DNA from: Limonium bicolor
Taxonomy: Eukaryota; Streptophyta; Magnoliopsida; Caryophyllales; Plumbaginaceae
DNA: 64,000 nucleotides
Reading direction: 5' to 3'
Assembly (NCBI GenBank): GCA_023374045.1
Contig: CM041778.1
Coordinates: 91,322,978 to 91,386,977, forward strand
Shown: positions 1 through 11,972 of the stretch, piece by piece
Layout of the letters: each line of letters opens with the position of its first letter
How positions within the stretch are numbered: position 1 is the stretch's first letter
Position numbers and translations under genes: made by a program
Notes under the pieces: model-generated
What the model was told of the DNA's origin: nothing
The model's database searches: none
What the model saw: the letters and a program-made list of their open reading frames with translations, nothing else

Positions 1-3000
1 AGCATTTCTTGGCAAGACTTGAAGCAAACTCTTCCTAGCATAACAAGGAGTGTTCGGCACCAATTAGTTCTCCAAGGAGATTGTCCAAATCAACATTAAT
101 CCAAGGAGCATCTCAAGGTTATCTTAAGGTAGTTTTAATGCTTGAAAATCCTTAAAGCACATTTTTATGTGTAACCAAGTTCTACTTCTTCTAAGGTCTT
201 TTCCTCTTCATTTTCATGAAGGAAACTTTGTTCTTCATCTACCTTAGGAGTGCCGAATTCATAGGGAGAAAAGTCTAAGGTAAACTCTTGTAAAAATACT
301 TACAAATCTACTTAAGATCTTTATTCAAGATCTAACTCCTAAACTCCTTCACCACTTGCATATAACCGAAGTGGAGCATCAATATTACCTTGGAGAAAGC
401 TTGGAGATTCAAGAAGAGTTCAAGCACTTAACCACCTTTGTTAAGAAGTAAGTTTACTAAGTAAATCTTTATGTTATAAGCTTTGTTAAGCTTCTAAAAA
501 TTGTACAAAAATTATGTACATCTCCTAGGTTAATTAATACCGAAACTATATGGTTTTATATGCCAAAATATAATCTATAACATATATAGAAAATATTTAC
601 CTTAAGACACATTTTTGTGTCATAGAATTTATTTATGTTACAAATAAAATAAGGCCGAAATGTCTAGGGCAAAATGCTTATTTTTGAGCTAAGAATCAAT
701 ATAAGGCATTACAATAATTTTTACATAAGTTATATGACTCATATGAATTTATGTACATTTATTATGACATATAAATCCACTTTTATATACTATATGGTCA
801 CTATTTAATTATGGCCGAATTACCTAAGTGAAAAATGTATTTATGAGCTACTTATGTATATAAACTTATATCATAAAGTTTGATGAGTTAAAAATATTCT
901 ATTAGTGCTTAATTGGCTAATTAATTAAGTTATGTGGCTTAAATGTAATTTTTACAAAGTTTAGTGTGTTTATTATAAAAACCGAGAGTTAAGGGTATTC
1001 TTGGATATATATGATATATATAAGGTAGGAATTAAGTTTATGAATTTAGATAACTTAAACAAGTGTTAAGTAACACTTTATAAAGTTTTGAGCTATTATG
1101 TAATTTATAAAAGTTGTTATGAAAGTTTAGATATATTAGTGGGCGGATTCATAATTAAGAGAATTATTAGGTTCACTTTCGAAATTTTAAGGAATTAAAT
1201 ATTTAGACTATAGTTTATAAGTTATTAAGTAACTATTATAAAGTTTTGGGAGGAAAATGTAATTAAGAAGAATAAATGACCAAGCCGAATTACTTTGGGG
1301 TTAGTTTGGTAATTTAAAGAATTTATATATATATATATTCGGCATTTATGGATAAATTAAATTAAAACTATAGTTTACATGACATTATGTAAAGGTTATA
1401 AGATTTTGTGGTTAAATTGTAATTATAAGAAATAAATTATTAAGGCGAGAATTTAAGGGCTAAGTTGTAATTTTAGAAAGTTTAATATTCAAAAGCTATA
1501 TACCAAAATATTAGAGGTGGCTTTGTAATTTAACTAAATAAGAAGTTAAAAGCTCTATAACATAATGAGATTAGAATTTAATATAAGTTTATGAATTTAT
1601 GTGGTTGTTTTTGTAAATAACCGAAATAAAGGGTAGAATTTAGATTAAATAAATATAGGTCCTATATGGATATTTGGAGGAATTAGAAAGAAAGAATTTT
1701 GATTAAAGAGTTTATGAAGTTTAAACTATGACTTATATAGTTATAAGGAATTTAAAGGTAACCAATAATTATTACTTTTGGTTAAAGGAGGAATAATGAA
1801 AACTATAAGAATCTTATGTCCATGTGTGACATATAAAAATAGTTAAGGAATCATAAGTTGTTATGTCAACTAGACAAAAGAAATAATAACAATATAGTAC
1901 ATGAATAAATAAACACATTTATGTACATTAAAGGATTTATAAATAAATCAAAAGGAATAACAATAGGTTATACATAAAATCATGAGGTGATAAAAGAAAT
2001 AAACCTCACATGAAACAACAAATAAAGATTTGTTAAAATTCAATAGAATCATTATATAAGGGTAACATAAATTAACCCTCTCAGTTAATCCTATTCTAGG
2101 ACTTTGTTTGACCAGACGTTGACCGGGAACTAAACAGTACAGTCTACGGTGAACGGTATGGGATTCTTGCAACCTGTTTTCTACCGGATTACACCGGCTT
2201 GTGTGCTATCTGTTGTTTGAATTAACGACCAAGATAATTAATGTAAATGTTGTTACTCTTGTGCGCTGTTGTATTATTTCATGTGCGTGAATGATGCTGA
2301 CTACTACGTGTATGTCCCACGCATACAAACACTACTATACCAATGGATTAAATACCTGCGTTTCAGTATACCGAGGACTTGTACTCAAGTCTCTCACTGA
2401 CTTCACTTTATAACAAACGTCATTATCCTAAACGTGATAATTGACAATACACATTGTGTTCTTGTTTACTGTCTTTATATGACACTTAACAATTCTATAC
2501 TACGAGAACGAGGAGCCCAGTTGGATCTGGACATGCATGCTACAGGAGCTGTACCTGTCTCAGGTCGTCTCCTACCTACGTCGCGACGGAACATTTCAGT
2601 TGGGAGGAAGACTCTATTCCTCTCGGGTTTCTAATGCCCATCAGTTCAGTGTGAGGAAGACTTCATTCCTCTCGTGGGTTCTATTTCCCACATCTCTCAG
2701 TTCAGGGTTTAACTACGTTATCTCCTGGGGTTTTTAATACCCAACCTTTCAATCTTAACGAGGTCACTATACCTTCACTATTTCAGATATTCAGTTATAC
2801 CTGTCAGTCCCATTGTGTGGACCGAACATCATTAAAGAATTTCAGTACAGCTAACTTGACCTTCTGCAGTCTTGTTCTATGTGACATTATTGTCCTTGTA
2901 TGGATACTTGTTATTATCCTACTATGTTTGTTTACAGCTTTATAAAAATGAACTGTATGTATTCGACAAAGTAGTTGGTGTGGCCCGGTAGACGATGGGC

Positions 3001-3368
3001 TGCACGTTTTCCATACCAGCATTGTTTGCTGAGCCCCTTTGGGGGCACCCCCATTTTTCAGGTACCTGAAGTTGAGAAGATTACCACACCGAGTGTAGGT
3101 GGGGTAGATTCAAGCTATGGGAGTCTACTACTAGTCATTTGATTTTAATTAAGTATTTTACATTTCAGTTTGATTCCTAGTATCTCTCGTTGTATTCGTA
3201 TTCAGACCGTGACTTTTGGAGATTGTATTTGGAGTTAGCCTTGTTGGTCACAAGGGTGGCCAACGGCATTGTAATACCGCCCGGTTGTTGTATTTATTTC
3301 TGCTGCAGTCGTATTTTATTTGATGTGATCGCCGTTCAGATTATTGGATTTCGGGTTGGGGTGTTACA
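1..3368 (+). repeat. Element B left LTR, partial, inverted relative to its partner
   Basis: This is the reverse complement of most of the right LTR at 19748-24584. For example, the segment around 3061-3125 matches 20000-20060 inverted, and base 1 corresponds to about 23100. It ends GGGGTGTTACA at 3368, the U5 terminus of this LTR type. Its U3 end lies off the window, so about 1.5 kb is missing. An LTR element should have direct LTRs; here both U5 ends face inward. No coding sequence was recognised in it. The two copies differ by scattered substitutions and indels, visibly more than the A or D pairs, so this is probably an older insertion. Confidence 0.85.
2592..2750 (+). repeat. Imperfect tandem palindromic repeat inside B left LTR
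   Basis: Two to three imperfect units of roughly 50 bp repeat the pattern GAGGAAGACT..ATTCCTCTC followed by a short CCCA-type inverted repeat and CAGTTCAG. Each unit can fold (GAGGAA pairing with TTCCTC). The inverted copy is at about 20395-20525 in the right LTR. It is comparable in kind to the hairpin arrays in the A, D and F LTRs, but with a different sequence and a shorter period. Confidence 0.6.
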
Positions 3369-3737
3369 GCTATATTCATTGCTTGTTCCACAATTTGTAA
3401 AAATTCTTCTGGGAATTTTGGTACTTGCGCTCCATCTCCATTTCTTTGTATCCTGATAGGTCTTTGAGTAAGGATTCCAATCCTTTCCTAAGCACATCAT
3501 TTTCAGCTTCATCTTTAATCCTCCTGGAAATTCTGGAGTGTAGAACCCTCCTGGTCCCGCTCCCAATTCTTGACATCTTCTGATGATTGCAATTTGTGTC
3601 TCCGGTGTAGGTATCCTTTGAGTAATATCAACCTAGTTGGATAACCTTACATTGTTCGTTCCCTGGTTCTTGTACTTTGATAATGTTTTCTTCCAGGGAG
3701 GACGGTGAGGGGATAGGAAAGCATATCTTATAGCTTC
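3369..3737 (-). pseudogene. AlkB-like dioxygenase exon of element B, truncated
   Basis: The minus strand encodes the N-terminal part of an AlkB-like domain, including ELGAGPGGFYTPEFPGG and KMKLKMMCLGKDWNPYSKT, closely matching the complete copy at 11973-12711. The reading frame opens at a splice acceptor (CCACCTAG) in phase 1, matching the Gag donor at 3866/3867. The domain is cut at 3369, where the inverted LTR begins. The core with the HxD motif, distal His and arginines is therefore missing and this copy cannot be catalytic. An in-frame stop and a small frame break are also present upstream of the GGFYTPEFPGG motif. The family assignment rests on similarity to the A copy. Confidence 0.75.
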
Positions 3738-3866
3738 CTAGGTGGTTTAGATTTTTTACTAGTGAGTCTTACTAATTCTTTCCTATGCAGCTAGGCAATC
3801 AAGGCATGCAAGCACTTATTCACATCATCCATTGCTCAATAACAGGTTCACATGGTTTAGAAGTAC
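3738..3866 (-). other. Putative intron between Gag zinc knuckles and AlkB exon (element B)
   Basis: On the minus strand the segment begins GTACTTC after AGCCCAG and ends CCACCTAG. The donor splits a codon after its first base. The acceptor continues in the same phase and joins Gag to AlkB without a frame change. The same intron position occurs in element A (12712-12867) and element D (40164-40351). Splicing is inferred from consensus sites and frame; no transcript data were available. Confidence 0.65.
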
Positions 3867-4130
3867 CTGGGCTGGTAGAAGGACCAGCCTCATCTGAGCG
3901 GTCCATGACATGCAGGGCGGGTCCCGATGCTGAGCCTTTGCCCTTATTTCCCTGAGCTTGGTTTTTTGGTGGAGGGCGAGTATCGCTAGCTCCATTCTTA
4001 GGGCCGGTGTTTGCCTTTGCTCCCGGGCGGTAGTTCCTGCTCTCCGGTTCTTAATGCACTCGAAGGCTCGGTGTCCCCATATCTGACAGTGGCGGCACTG
4101 GACTTTCTCCCCCTTGGCAGTCTACGCCGG
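3867..4130 (-). pseudogene. Element B gag, C-terminal exon with second CCHC knuckle
   Basis: The minus strand encodes CRHCQIWGHRAFEC, a CX2CX4HX4C zinc knuckle used by Gag nucleocapsid to bind genomic RNA, followed by a basic, Pro/Ala/Gly-rich tail that ends at the phase-1 donor. The first knuckle lies on the other side of element A, ending at 18437. Element A inserted between the two knuckles and duplicated GCCGG. At least one indel shifts the frame between the insertion point and this knuckle. Confidence 0.75.
4126..4130. repeat. Target-site duplication of element A, left copy (GCCGG)
   Basis: The five bases GCCGG immediately precede the left LTR. The same five bases follow the right LTR at 18437-18441. 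This is the length expected for Ty3/Gypsy integration and shows A inserted as one unit into element B gag. Confidence 0.9.
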
Positions 4131-7100
4131 TGTAACACCCCAACCGTTAATCCTATGCTTACCGTCTAATCGTCCTGTTAATCCTACGAGTTCGCAGCGG
4201 AATATTACTACTTACTACGACGGGTGAAACAATGCCGCTAACCGCCCATACGGCTAGCTAGGCTACTAATACTTACAGTGACGGTCTGATGAACATAATT
4301 TACCGAGCTACTAATAAAATGCATACTGATTACCACATAACCTACTTACATCCTGGAATCACCGAGTATTTAAAGTGTATACTTACATCCCAATTCAACT
4401 TCCCAAAAGAATGAGTTCACCTACTACTCATCTATACCAATTCCCATTCTATCAATATCCAAAAAGGTGTACCCCATGGTACACCGGCTAATCAAAAGTT
4501 ACAGCCATGTACTACTTAGTATACCCATCACAATCAATGTTCATAACCAAAAAGAAGACAAGAAATAAACTAAGTCTTCAACATCCTCCTCCACCACGAG
4601 TACCTGCATTCATGATAAAAACGGTGCCCCAAGGGGCTCAGCAAAAGCTGCGCATGAACTCCGCATATACCGCGTGCTAGCTAGGGCACGCCGACTATTT
4701 GACGTCCACTAACATGCGGTTCATTTAATTTTTCATACATACATGCTCTTCATGCATCATACATGCTCATACAATACATTACACATTCAAGGCAACAATA
4801 CAAGAGTACACACCACACTTACCTTCACAAGGTTAGCCAATTATGCATCCGGGTTAATCGGAATGCTTTTACTCTTTTACTCATCATACATTACTTACTC
4901 TTACTATACTTACTTACTACCATTCATTTTACTTACTCATTCTTACTTACCTGCTTATACTCAAGTTAAGTCGTCGGGACCTCCGGCCCTGGGACTACTT
5001 CGTCCCACCTCCGGGATTTACTTGACTCACCAATCCGGGATGCTACCCATTTAAGGATTTGGGCCGCGACCAGTTTAAGAGTCAGGAATCGGATCCAACC
5101 TCTTGTGTCTCCTCATCCTCACGCGTGGCCGAAACTATATCGGACTTCTACTCATTCCAATTTAATTACCAATTTAAGTTAGAATGGTTAGCTTGTTAGG
5201 AATAAGTTAGAAGTCCATTCTCATTAATAATCGGTCACAATGTAATACAACATACACACACACGTTCATTATCATCCATACATTTCATGAATTATACAAA
5301 CTGAGGTTTAAAGAAAATATACAACATCATACAACACTACATATTCACAAGTAAGCATAATAACTCCTATTCGTGCATTTATCTTATTTGGTGATCAATT
5401 AGCACACAACACACAAATCAGAGTAACCAAGATAGCATACGGGGCATGAGGAATTCATACCGTTCACCGTCGTACTTGTATCCCAACGTTCCTTCGGTGT
5501 TCACAATCCAAGTCCTAACATATACATACAATTGGGTGGTTAATTACCCTTACTTACCTTACTAACTACTTACTAACATTTCTACTAACATTTCTTGGTT
5601 TATACTTTACTAATTCATTATTGTTCAATACATGTACTTATGTTACTTTCTTAAAATTATTTTCTAAACTTGTTTATGGCCTTAATGACCTTTAAACATC
5701 ATTAATTATGTCTTAATCATCTTATAATATCATTACCCATCATTACCCATCCTTACCTGAGCTTTAAAACACATTCTGTACAATTCTGTGTTGGTCCGGG
5801 TTAGTGTCCGGGTTTACAAACCCGGACCAACCCACTGGAACAACATACGGGTTTAAATATGCATGGTCCGGGTTTACACCCTAGTTTAAAAAACCCGGAC
5901 CAATCTGTCTGAAAAAGCTACGGGTATAAAATTGACACCGTCCGGGTTTGTGCCCTACTTTCAAACCCGGACAATCTGTTTTGGTAAACTTACGGGTATG
6001 ATTTTGGGGTGGTTCGGGTTTGCATCTTGGTTTGTAACCCGGACCATCCCATTGTAAAACCTTCTGTCATGTTTTCGTGCTAGTCCGGGTTTGCATTCTG
6101 GTTTGCAACCCGGACTAGTTGCAGTATTTTTATTTATGTAAGTTTTTGAGTTTGTTTAAATTCTAAACTTCTACTAATCTCTTCCCTAATATTTCTACAT
6201 ATAATCTAGCATGTTTTAACTTTGTTTAAGCATTTAAAACTAGCCTAAACCAACACTATACAAATCTGTTACATTAACACTCTCACTGTAATTTTTCCTC
6301 CTCTGTTGCATTTCTACTTCTTCTAACAATGCTACAGACCTTCCTATTCTTCTTCCCACTAACTAAATAACTCTCAAACTATCCTAACTTAGTTTGACAA
6401 CTCACGGTTTACCATTTACAACTCCACTCCATCACATTTCTTTTTCATGTTACAAAACAAAGTGAACAATCTCCTTCTCTCTTCTCTGTAATTCTCTTCT
6501 GTTTCTTTCTTTTCTAACTTCAACCAAGACTCTACATTCCTAAACAAATTTTGACAGAGGTTCCCTACATTTCTAAGTGTTCTCACCTCATAATTTTGCA
6601 CACTCAATATTCCTACAACCTGTTCAACACACACAATATTCTCACATATATTTCTAATACCTCCTGCACACTCAACATTTACACTTAGCATATTATTTTT
6701 TTGTTTTCAAAACTTCAAACTACAACTACAACTACCATCACATTAATGTACCCATTTCCCTACGGTTACAGTGGTTTAGACATTGTTACAGTTTTACACC
6801 TACACGTACTCAAACATGGAAGTTATACAGAGGCTTCACATTACCTTGGTTTCTTTGTTTCTTTTCCTTTTCTCCTCCTTCTCCTTTCTTGCTCCTCTTC
6901 CCTTCTTTGTTTTTCTTGTTTTATTTCAACCAAACTACACCACGTAGTAAGGTACACCCATACACACAAAACTAGTAAGTTTTTACATCTCACGTATTAA
7001 CCCTAGATCATAATAAACCGTTTAAACTCTTAAGAGATCTTACCTTGGGCTTCTAATGAGTTTTTTGGAGTGGAAAATGACAAGACTCCAACCCTCAAGA

Positions 7101-7998
7101 TGGAACACCGAAACGGCTAGCAATGGAATAGTGATACATACGTGAGTTTTATTTTTTTTTTTGCAAGGAAACGTAGAAAAGAGTGAAGTTTGGGTCTACT
7201 TCTTACCTCAGAACATGTAGAAGATGCTAGATCTGGAAATGGTGCTCTCGAAGCTCCTAACCGATAATACCCTCAAAATTAAAGTTGGTGGTTTTAGATT
7301 TTTGAAAGGTGGAGAATGATCTCCTTGACGATACGAATTCAACGGTATGTTTTTTGTGGCATTTGGTGAAGGTTTGACGTTTCAAAAATGAAGAAGGAAG
7401 TGGCTCTGTATGTGGGTTTTCTCAAATCGCCATAGTTGCGCAGAGAGGAAGAAGAAAGAAAATAAGAGAGGTTGCAGTACGTGGTTGTGAGTGAGTGAGG
7501 AGAGAGGATTATTTTTTTTTTTGCTTTTGTTTGATTTCCCTTGTCTGTAGCTCAAAAGGAGAAATAAAGAGGAGGGTATGGGCCCTAATGCGGCCGGCTA
7601 CCCACACAACACACACACACACAACACTCTCTTTCAGTTTTTATTTCTAAAAGTGGACACACTAACTTATTTTAATTACACTCTCACCCCACACACTTCC
7701 CGTTTTGACAGTTTTTACTATTTTCTCGTTTTATTGATTTTATTGTTCTAAAGCTTCACTAATATTTATTAATGATTATTTAGTTGACCACAATTGTTAC
7801 GAGTCTATTTGACCCGCTTAAACAAACGTTTTTCCCGTTACCTCGAAAAACGCGCTTTAATGTTTATTAGTGTTTTTAATCCATTTTAAGGATCCGTTTT
7901 CTTCGGGATTTGTTCCCTAATATTTATTTATACTTAATTAAGCTTCTAAATTATTTATTAGCCTAATTAATCACTATTTTTAATTACGGGGTATTTCA
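4131..7998 (-). repeat. Element A 3' LTR
   Basis: The LTR starts TGTAACACCCC at 4131 and ends GGGGTATTTCA at 7998. Its near-identical partner is 14576-18436. The U5-proximal part holds a block conserved between families (about 4190-4310) and a CCCC/GGGG palindrome near 4627. The middle carries the hairpin array. The U3 end contains an AT-rich block, around 7740-7998, shared with the D and F LTRs. No ORF of recognisable function was found. Confidence 0.9.
5793..6118. repeat. Five-unit hairpin array, about 72-bp period (A 3' LTR)
   Basis: Five units start near 5793, 5865, 5939, 6011 and 6081. Each has an inverted repeat of the type GGTCCGGGTTT..AAACCCGGACC with a short loop. The spacers vary while the CCGGG/CCCGG arms are kept. 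The copy in the 5' LTR is 16236-16561. Confidence 0.85.
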
Positions 7999-8000
7999 AT

Positions 8001-8012
8001 CTACCCCCCTTA
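8001..8012 (-). other. Polypurine tract of element A
   Basis: On the minus strand this reads AGGGGGGTAG, two to three bases upstream of the 3' LTR terminus TGAAATACC. That is the expected place and composition for plus-strand DNA priming. The same tract occurs next to the D, C and F LTRs. Confidence 0.85.
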
Positions 8013-8445
8013 AGAAACTTTGCCCTCAAAGTTGCTCAAGGTTAATAGTTTAAGTATTCTACTCATTAGGCAAACCAATTGTCCTAATGCGTCCTTCTAC
8101 ACCTATGAGGTGTTTACTCCTTTCACATTGCAAACATACACAATTCAAGCATCATACACAATTCACATACACAATACATCATATCCATTCATACCATACC
8201 ACAGTACAACATTGCAATTCACAAGACACATTACACCCATACATCACACATACACATTACACATACATGCACTACACATTACACATACATACCAAATACA
8301 CTTTGCACTACATGTGCCATACGAAATCTATTACAATGCCTACACACTAAGCAATGCTTACACCGACCGAGCAATGCAAAAGCAAAAGGGCTCTACCCCC
8401 CTTAAAGGGGTACGACCCGTACCCGTATACTAAATGCTAGACTAA
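8013..8445 (-). other. Element A 3' untranslated segment
   Basis: This is about 430 bases between the pol stop and the polypurine tract. It is low in complexity, rich in CATACAC and ATTACAC words, especially 8120-8340, and has a CCCCTT..AAGGGG palindrome near 8396-8410. No protein motif was seen. The equivalent segment of D (35405-35883) has similar texture. Confidence 0.6.
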
Positions 8446-9272
8446 CTAGTCTATGAATAACTGTGGGTACTTAGCCTTCATGGCATCTTCCAGCTCCCAT
8501 GTCGCTTCTTCTTCGACATCATGGTTTGACTATAGGACCTTCACCATTCGTATAGACTTATGGCGAGTGTCTCTGGTCTTCCTATCGAGGATTCTCACTG
8601 GGGTTTCAACATATCTCATGTTTGGCTCAATGGATAAGTGTTCGGGCTCTAGAACATGAGAAGGGTCAGCAATATACTTCTTGAGTTGTGACACATGAAA
8701 TACATCATGGACACGTCCCAAGTCCTCAGGTAGTGCTAACCTGTAGGCTACAGCTCCAACTCTCTCGGTGATAGCATACGGCCCTACAAACTTTGGGCTC
8801 AGTTTGCCCTTCTGGCCAAATCGGAAGACACCCTTCATAGGTGAAACGCGCAAGAACACTTGGTCGCCCACGGCGAACTCAAGGTCGCATCGTCGCACAT
8901 CCGCATAGGATTTCTATCTATCTTGGGCTGCCTTCATATTGGCTCGAATCTGCTGAACTTCAGTTTGCACTTGTTCAAGTATTCCGGTCCTATGATGACC
9001 GCTTCACTTGACTCATCCCAACATAAAGGTGTACGACAAGGTCTACCGTATAGAGCTTGGAAAGGCGACATCTTAATCGAAGCGTGATAACTATTATTGT
9101 AAGAAAACTCGATAAGATGAAGCTTATCTAACCAACTCCCCTGAAAGTCCAAGGCACATGCCCGAAGCATGTCCTCCAATGTCTGGATGGTCCTTTCCGT
9201 CTGACCGTCGGTCTAAGGATGGAAGGCGGTACTCAGCTTCAATTCTGTACCCAGCGCTTCCCGTGTAGCTCT
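8446..9272 (-). pseudogene. Element A integrase C-terminal half with GPY/F motif and chromodomain
   Basis: This is the continuation of the integrase after a break near 9272. It includes [16 protein letters not shown], with the catalytic Glu, then [21 protein letters not shown], the GPY/F module (KLSPKFVGPYAITERVG) and a C-terminal chromodomain with ATWELEDAM. The chromodomain is thought to direct integration to marked chromatin. A Trp codon inside the chromodomain is TAG (about 8533), and there are breaks near 8900-8935 and 9210-9272. The chromodomain after GPY/F is the main reason for the chromovirus call. Confidence 0.85.
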
Positions 9273-11186
9273 CTAGTATCTCGAAAGAAATCTGGTATCG
9301 CTGTCAGATACTATGGTCTTTGGGACTCCGTGGTGTCTGATAATCTCCTTATCAAATAGCTCAGCTAGTTTCATAACCTTCCAAGTGTCCTTCATCGGTA
9401 TGAATCTGGCAACCTTGGTAAGGCGATCAACTACAACCCAGATCATGTTGAGTCCTCCCCTGGCAGGTGGGAGTCCTACAACAAAATCCATGGAGATATC
9501 ATGAAATTTCCACTCCGGAACTGGCATCGATTGTACCATTCCGCCCGGTCTACGATGTTCGAATTTTACCTTCTGGCATGTTAAGCATCTCAATACGAAT
9601 TCTGTCACATCTGACTTCATTCCAGACCACCAGAAGTACCTCTTCATGTCTTTGTACATCTTGGAGGCTCCCGGATGGACTGATAATGTGGAACTGTGTG
9701 ACTCTCGCAGGATGCAATCCCTTAGCTCAGCATTGCTTCGGGGGACGCATAGCCTGCCATTCAACCGAATCAAACCATCTTCGTGTAGCTTGAAGTCATA
9801 CTTCTTCTTCTCAAATGTACCATTCTCAATCTTTTGTCTGATTTCGGTTAGGTAAGGGTCGCTCAACTGAGCGTCTCGCACTTCGTCAACCAAGCTAGAA
9901 GAAGCGAGTAGCGAATGGAGCGAGTGTGCTCGACGACTCAGGGCGTCGGCTACAACGTTTGCCTTCCCTTCCTTATATTGCAAGTTGATGTCATAGTCTG
10001 AAAGAAATTCCATCCATCTTCTCTGTCTCAGATTCAGTTCTTTCTGTGTGAATACATACTGTAAGCTCTTGTGGTCGGAGTAGATGGTGATGCTTACCCC
10101 ATAGAGATAGTGTCGCCATATCTTCAAGGCGAAGACAATGGCTCCTAACTCTAAGTCGTGAGTCGGGTAATTCTCCTCATGCTTTTTCAGCTGGCGGGAG
10201 GCATATGCAGCAACCTTGCCATGCTGCATGAGTACGCATCCCATTCCTTTGCCTGATGCATCACAGTATACCTCAAATCCCTCTGTGCCCTCTGGAAGAG
10301 TGAGGATGGGCGCTGAGGTCAATGAGTCTTTAAGGCTCTTAAATGATAGCTCGCACTCGTCTGTCCATACAAACGGTGCATCTTTCTTCATCAGTGTAGT
10401 CATGGGCTTAGCGACTTTCGAGAAGTCCTTTACAAATCTCCGGTAGTAACCGGCTAGACCAAGAAAGCTCCGAATGTCGGTAACAGTCTTAGGTCTAGGC
10501 CATGATCGTACAGCTTCTATCTTAGAAGGGTCCACTGAGATACCTGCGCTCGAGATGACATGTCCAAGGAATGATACCTGATCAAGCCAGAACTCGCATT
10601 TGGAGAACTTCGCATATAGCTGGTTCTCGCGCAGTGTCTCTAGTACTTTCCTCAAGTGAATTTCGTGTTCCTCTGCTGATTTTGAGTATACAAGGATGTC
10701 GTTGATGAAGACAACAACTGAAGTGTCCAACTGCTCACTGAATAAACGGTTCATGAGGTCCATGAATTTAGCTGGTGCATTTGACAGACCGAATGGCATC
10801 ACTGTGAATTCGTAGTGGCCATATCTGGTACGGAATGCCGTTTTCTCAATGTCTTGCTCTTTGATAGCAATCTGATGATACCCAGAACGAAGGTCAATCT
10901 TGGAGAAAACTGAGGCTCCTTTCAACTGATCAAATAGGTCATCGATGCGTGGCAATGGGTATTTATTCTTGACTATAACCGCATTCAACTCGCAGTAGTC
11001 AATACAAAGTCAGAGGCTACCGTCCTTCTTCTTCACAAAGAGGACCGGTGCTCCCCAGGGTGATACGCTCGGGCGTATAAACCCTTTATCGAGAAGGTCT
11101 CGTAACTGTTCTTTCAATTCCGTCATTTCTGCAGGTGCCATGCGGTACGGTGCCCTAGCAATGGGACCGGTACCCTGGCAAAAGAT
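9273..11186 (-). pseudogene. Element A reverse transcriptase, RNase H and integrase core
   Basis: A 571-residue frame (9273-10988) plus about 200 bases upstream of it. RT blocks include [43 protein letters not shown] and FLGHVIS. RNase H shows CDASGKGMG, the Glu in [16 protein letters not shown] and ADALSRR. Integrase begins with an HHCC finger ([23 protein letters not shown]) and the DFVVGLPP and IVSDSDTRF Asp motifs. The RT catalytic box reads FINDILVYS instead of FIDD, so the first catalytic Asp is Asn. A TGA interrupts the conserved CIDYRELN region just upstream. Polymerase activity is not expected from this copy. Confidence 0.9.
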
Positions 11187-11832
11187 CTATTTCAAATTCA
11201 ACTGCTCTCGGTGGTGGCATGCCGGGTAGCTCCTTAGGGAATACATCGGGAACTCGGATACAATGGGTACTTCATCATTGAACTCTAGATCTCTCTCCAG
11301 GTCTTGTACATAACACAAATATACTTCTTGGCCCTTTCTGAGCTCCCGGTACATAGCCATGGCAGTTATAAGTGTGGTCGAAGGCTCTCTCGGTCTCTGG
11401 CGGTAAGATATAGTAACCCCAGAAGGACTCTTGAGCAGCAATCGATGCTCGGCGCAGAGGATTCTACCCTTGTGCCGCTCCAACCAATTCATTCCGATTA
11501 TTAAGTCGAATCCCAATCCATTGAATTCGATGAAGGAAATGGAAACGCTTCATTTTTTATTTCGATGGTGGCTGATTGATAATATTTGGTGCACTTACTT
11601 TCTCGCTCCTTCGATGGGAGAGTAACCATGAAGTTCGGTAGCTCATCCGCATCTAGCTTCAACCTCTTCACAAAGGATGGTGATACGAAAGTGTGAGAGG
11701 CGCCGGAGTCGAATAATACATTGGCATCAATGCCATTTACTGGGAAGGTTCCCGTTAAGATGGTGCCGCTTCTTCTGCCGGCTTGTGCTTCGGTGAGGAT
11801 GCTCTGGTTACCTTCGGTACCGAGCCCACAAC
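11187..11832 (-). pseudogene. Element A aspartic protease, one frameshift
   Basis: The retropepsin catalytic box is LFDSGASHTFV, followed about 90 residues later by FDLIIGMNWL. The protease releases Gag and Pol proteins from the polyprotein. The frame runs back through a splice-acceptor-like TTCAATAG at 11833. The phase there is +1, matching the Gag zinc-knuckle donor, so spliced RNA could encode a direct Gag-PR fusion. A frame change near 11505-11520 splits the domain in two. The homologous acceptor in D is at 39278. Confidence 0.85.
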
Positions 11833-11972
11833 CTATTGAAGTCACAATTGGATAAGTATTGATGGTGGACACAAGTGGAATTTAAATCACACTGCTCTTT
11901 ATTGATAAACCAACCATCATACAAGCCGTGTCTCGAATACACGTTACTAATACATTACATGGTACTAAGAAT
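11833..11972 (-). other. AlkB 3' segment with AATAAA, and protease splice acceptor
   Basis: This follows the AlkB stop codon. It contains AATAAA on the minus strand (11898-11903) and ends with the acceptor TTCAATAG before the PR frame. Element D keeps both the AATAAA (39345-39350) and the acceptor. Two readings fit: a retroelement switch between an AlkB-terminated RNA and a Gag-Pol RNA, or a remnant 3' UTR of the captured host gene that became intronic. Confidence 0.55.

Noticed and set aside
4743..5054. Possible membrane protein frames in the LTRs (also 15190-15417 and 8020-8433)
   Set aside because: They translate low-complexity CATACA or TTACTCA sequence and are broken by indels between near-identical LTR copies.
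5793..6118. CRISPR-like array
   Set aside because: Regular spacing is present, but the units are imperfect inverted repeats in a plant retrotransposon LTR with no adjacent cas genes.
6416..6691. A 91-codon minus-strand frame, also at 16852-17133
   Set aside because: It is present in both A LTRs only because they are copies; its end differs through a one-base indel and no motif is seen.
9313..9855. Plus-strand frames over pol
   Set aside because: They are antisense shadows of the integrase and RNase H coding sequence.
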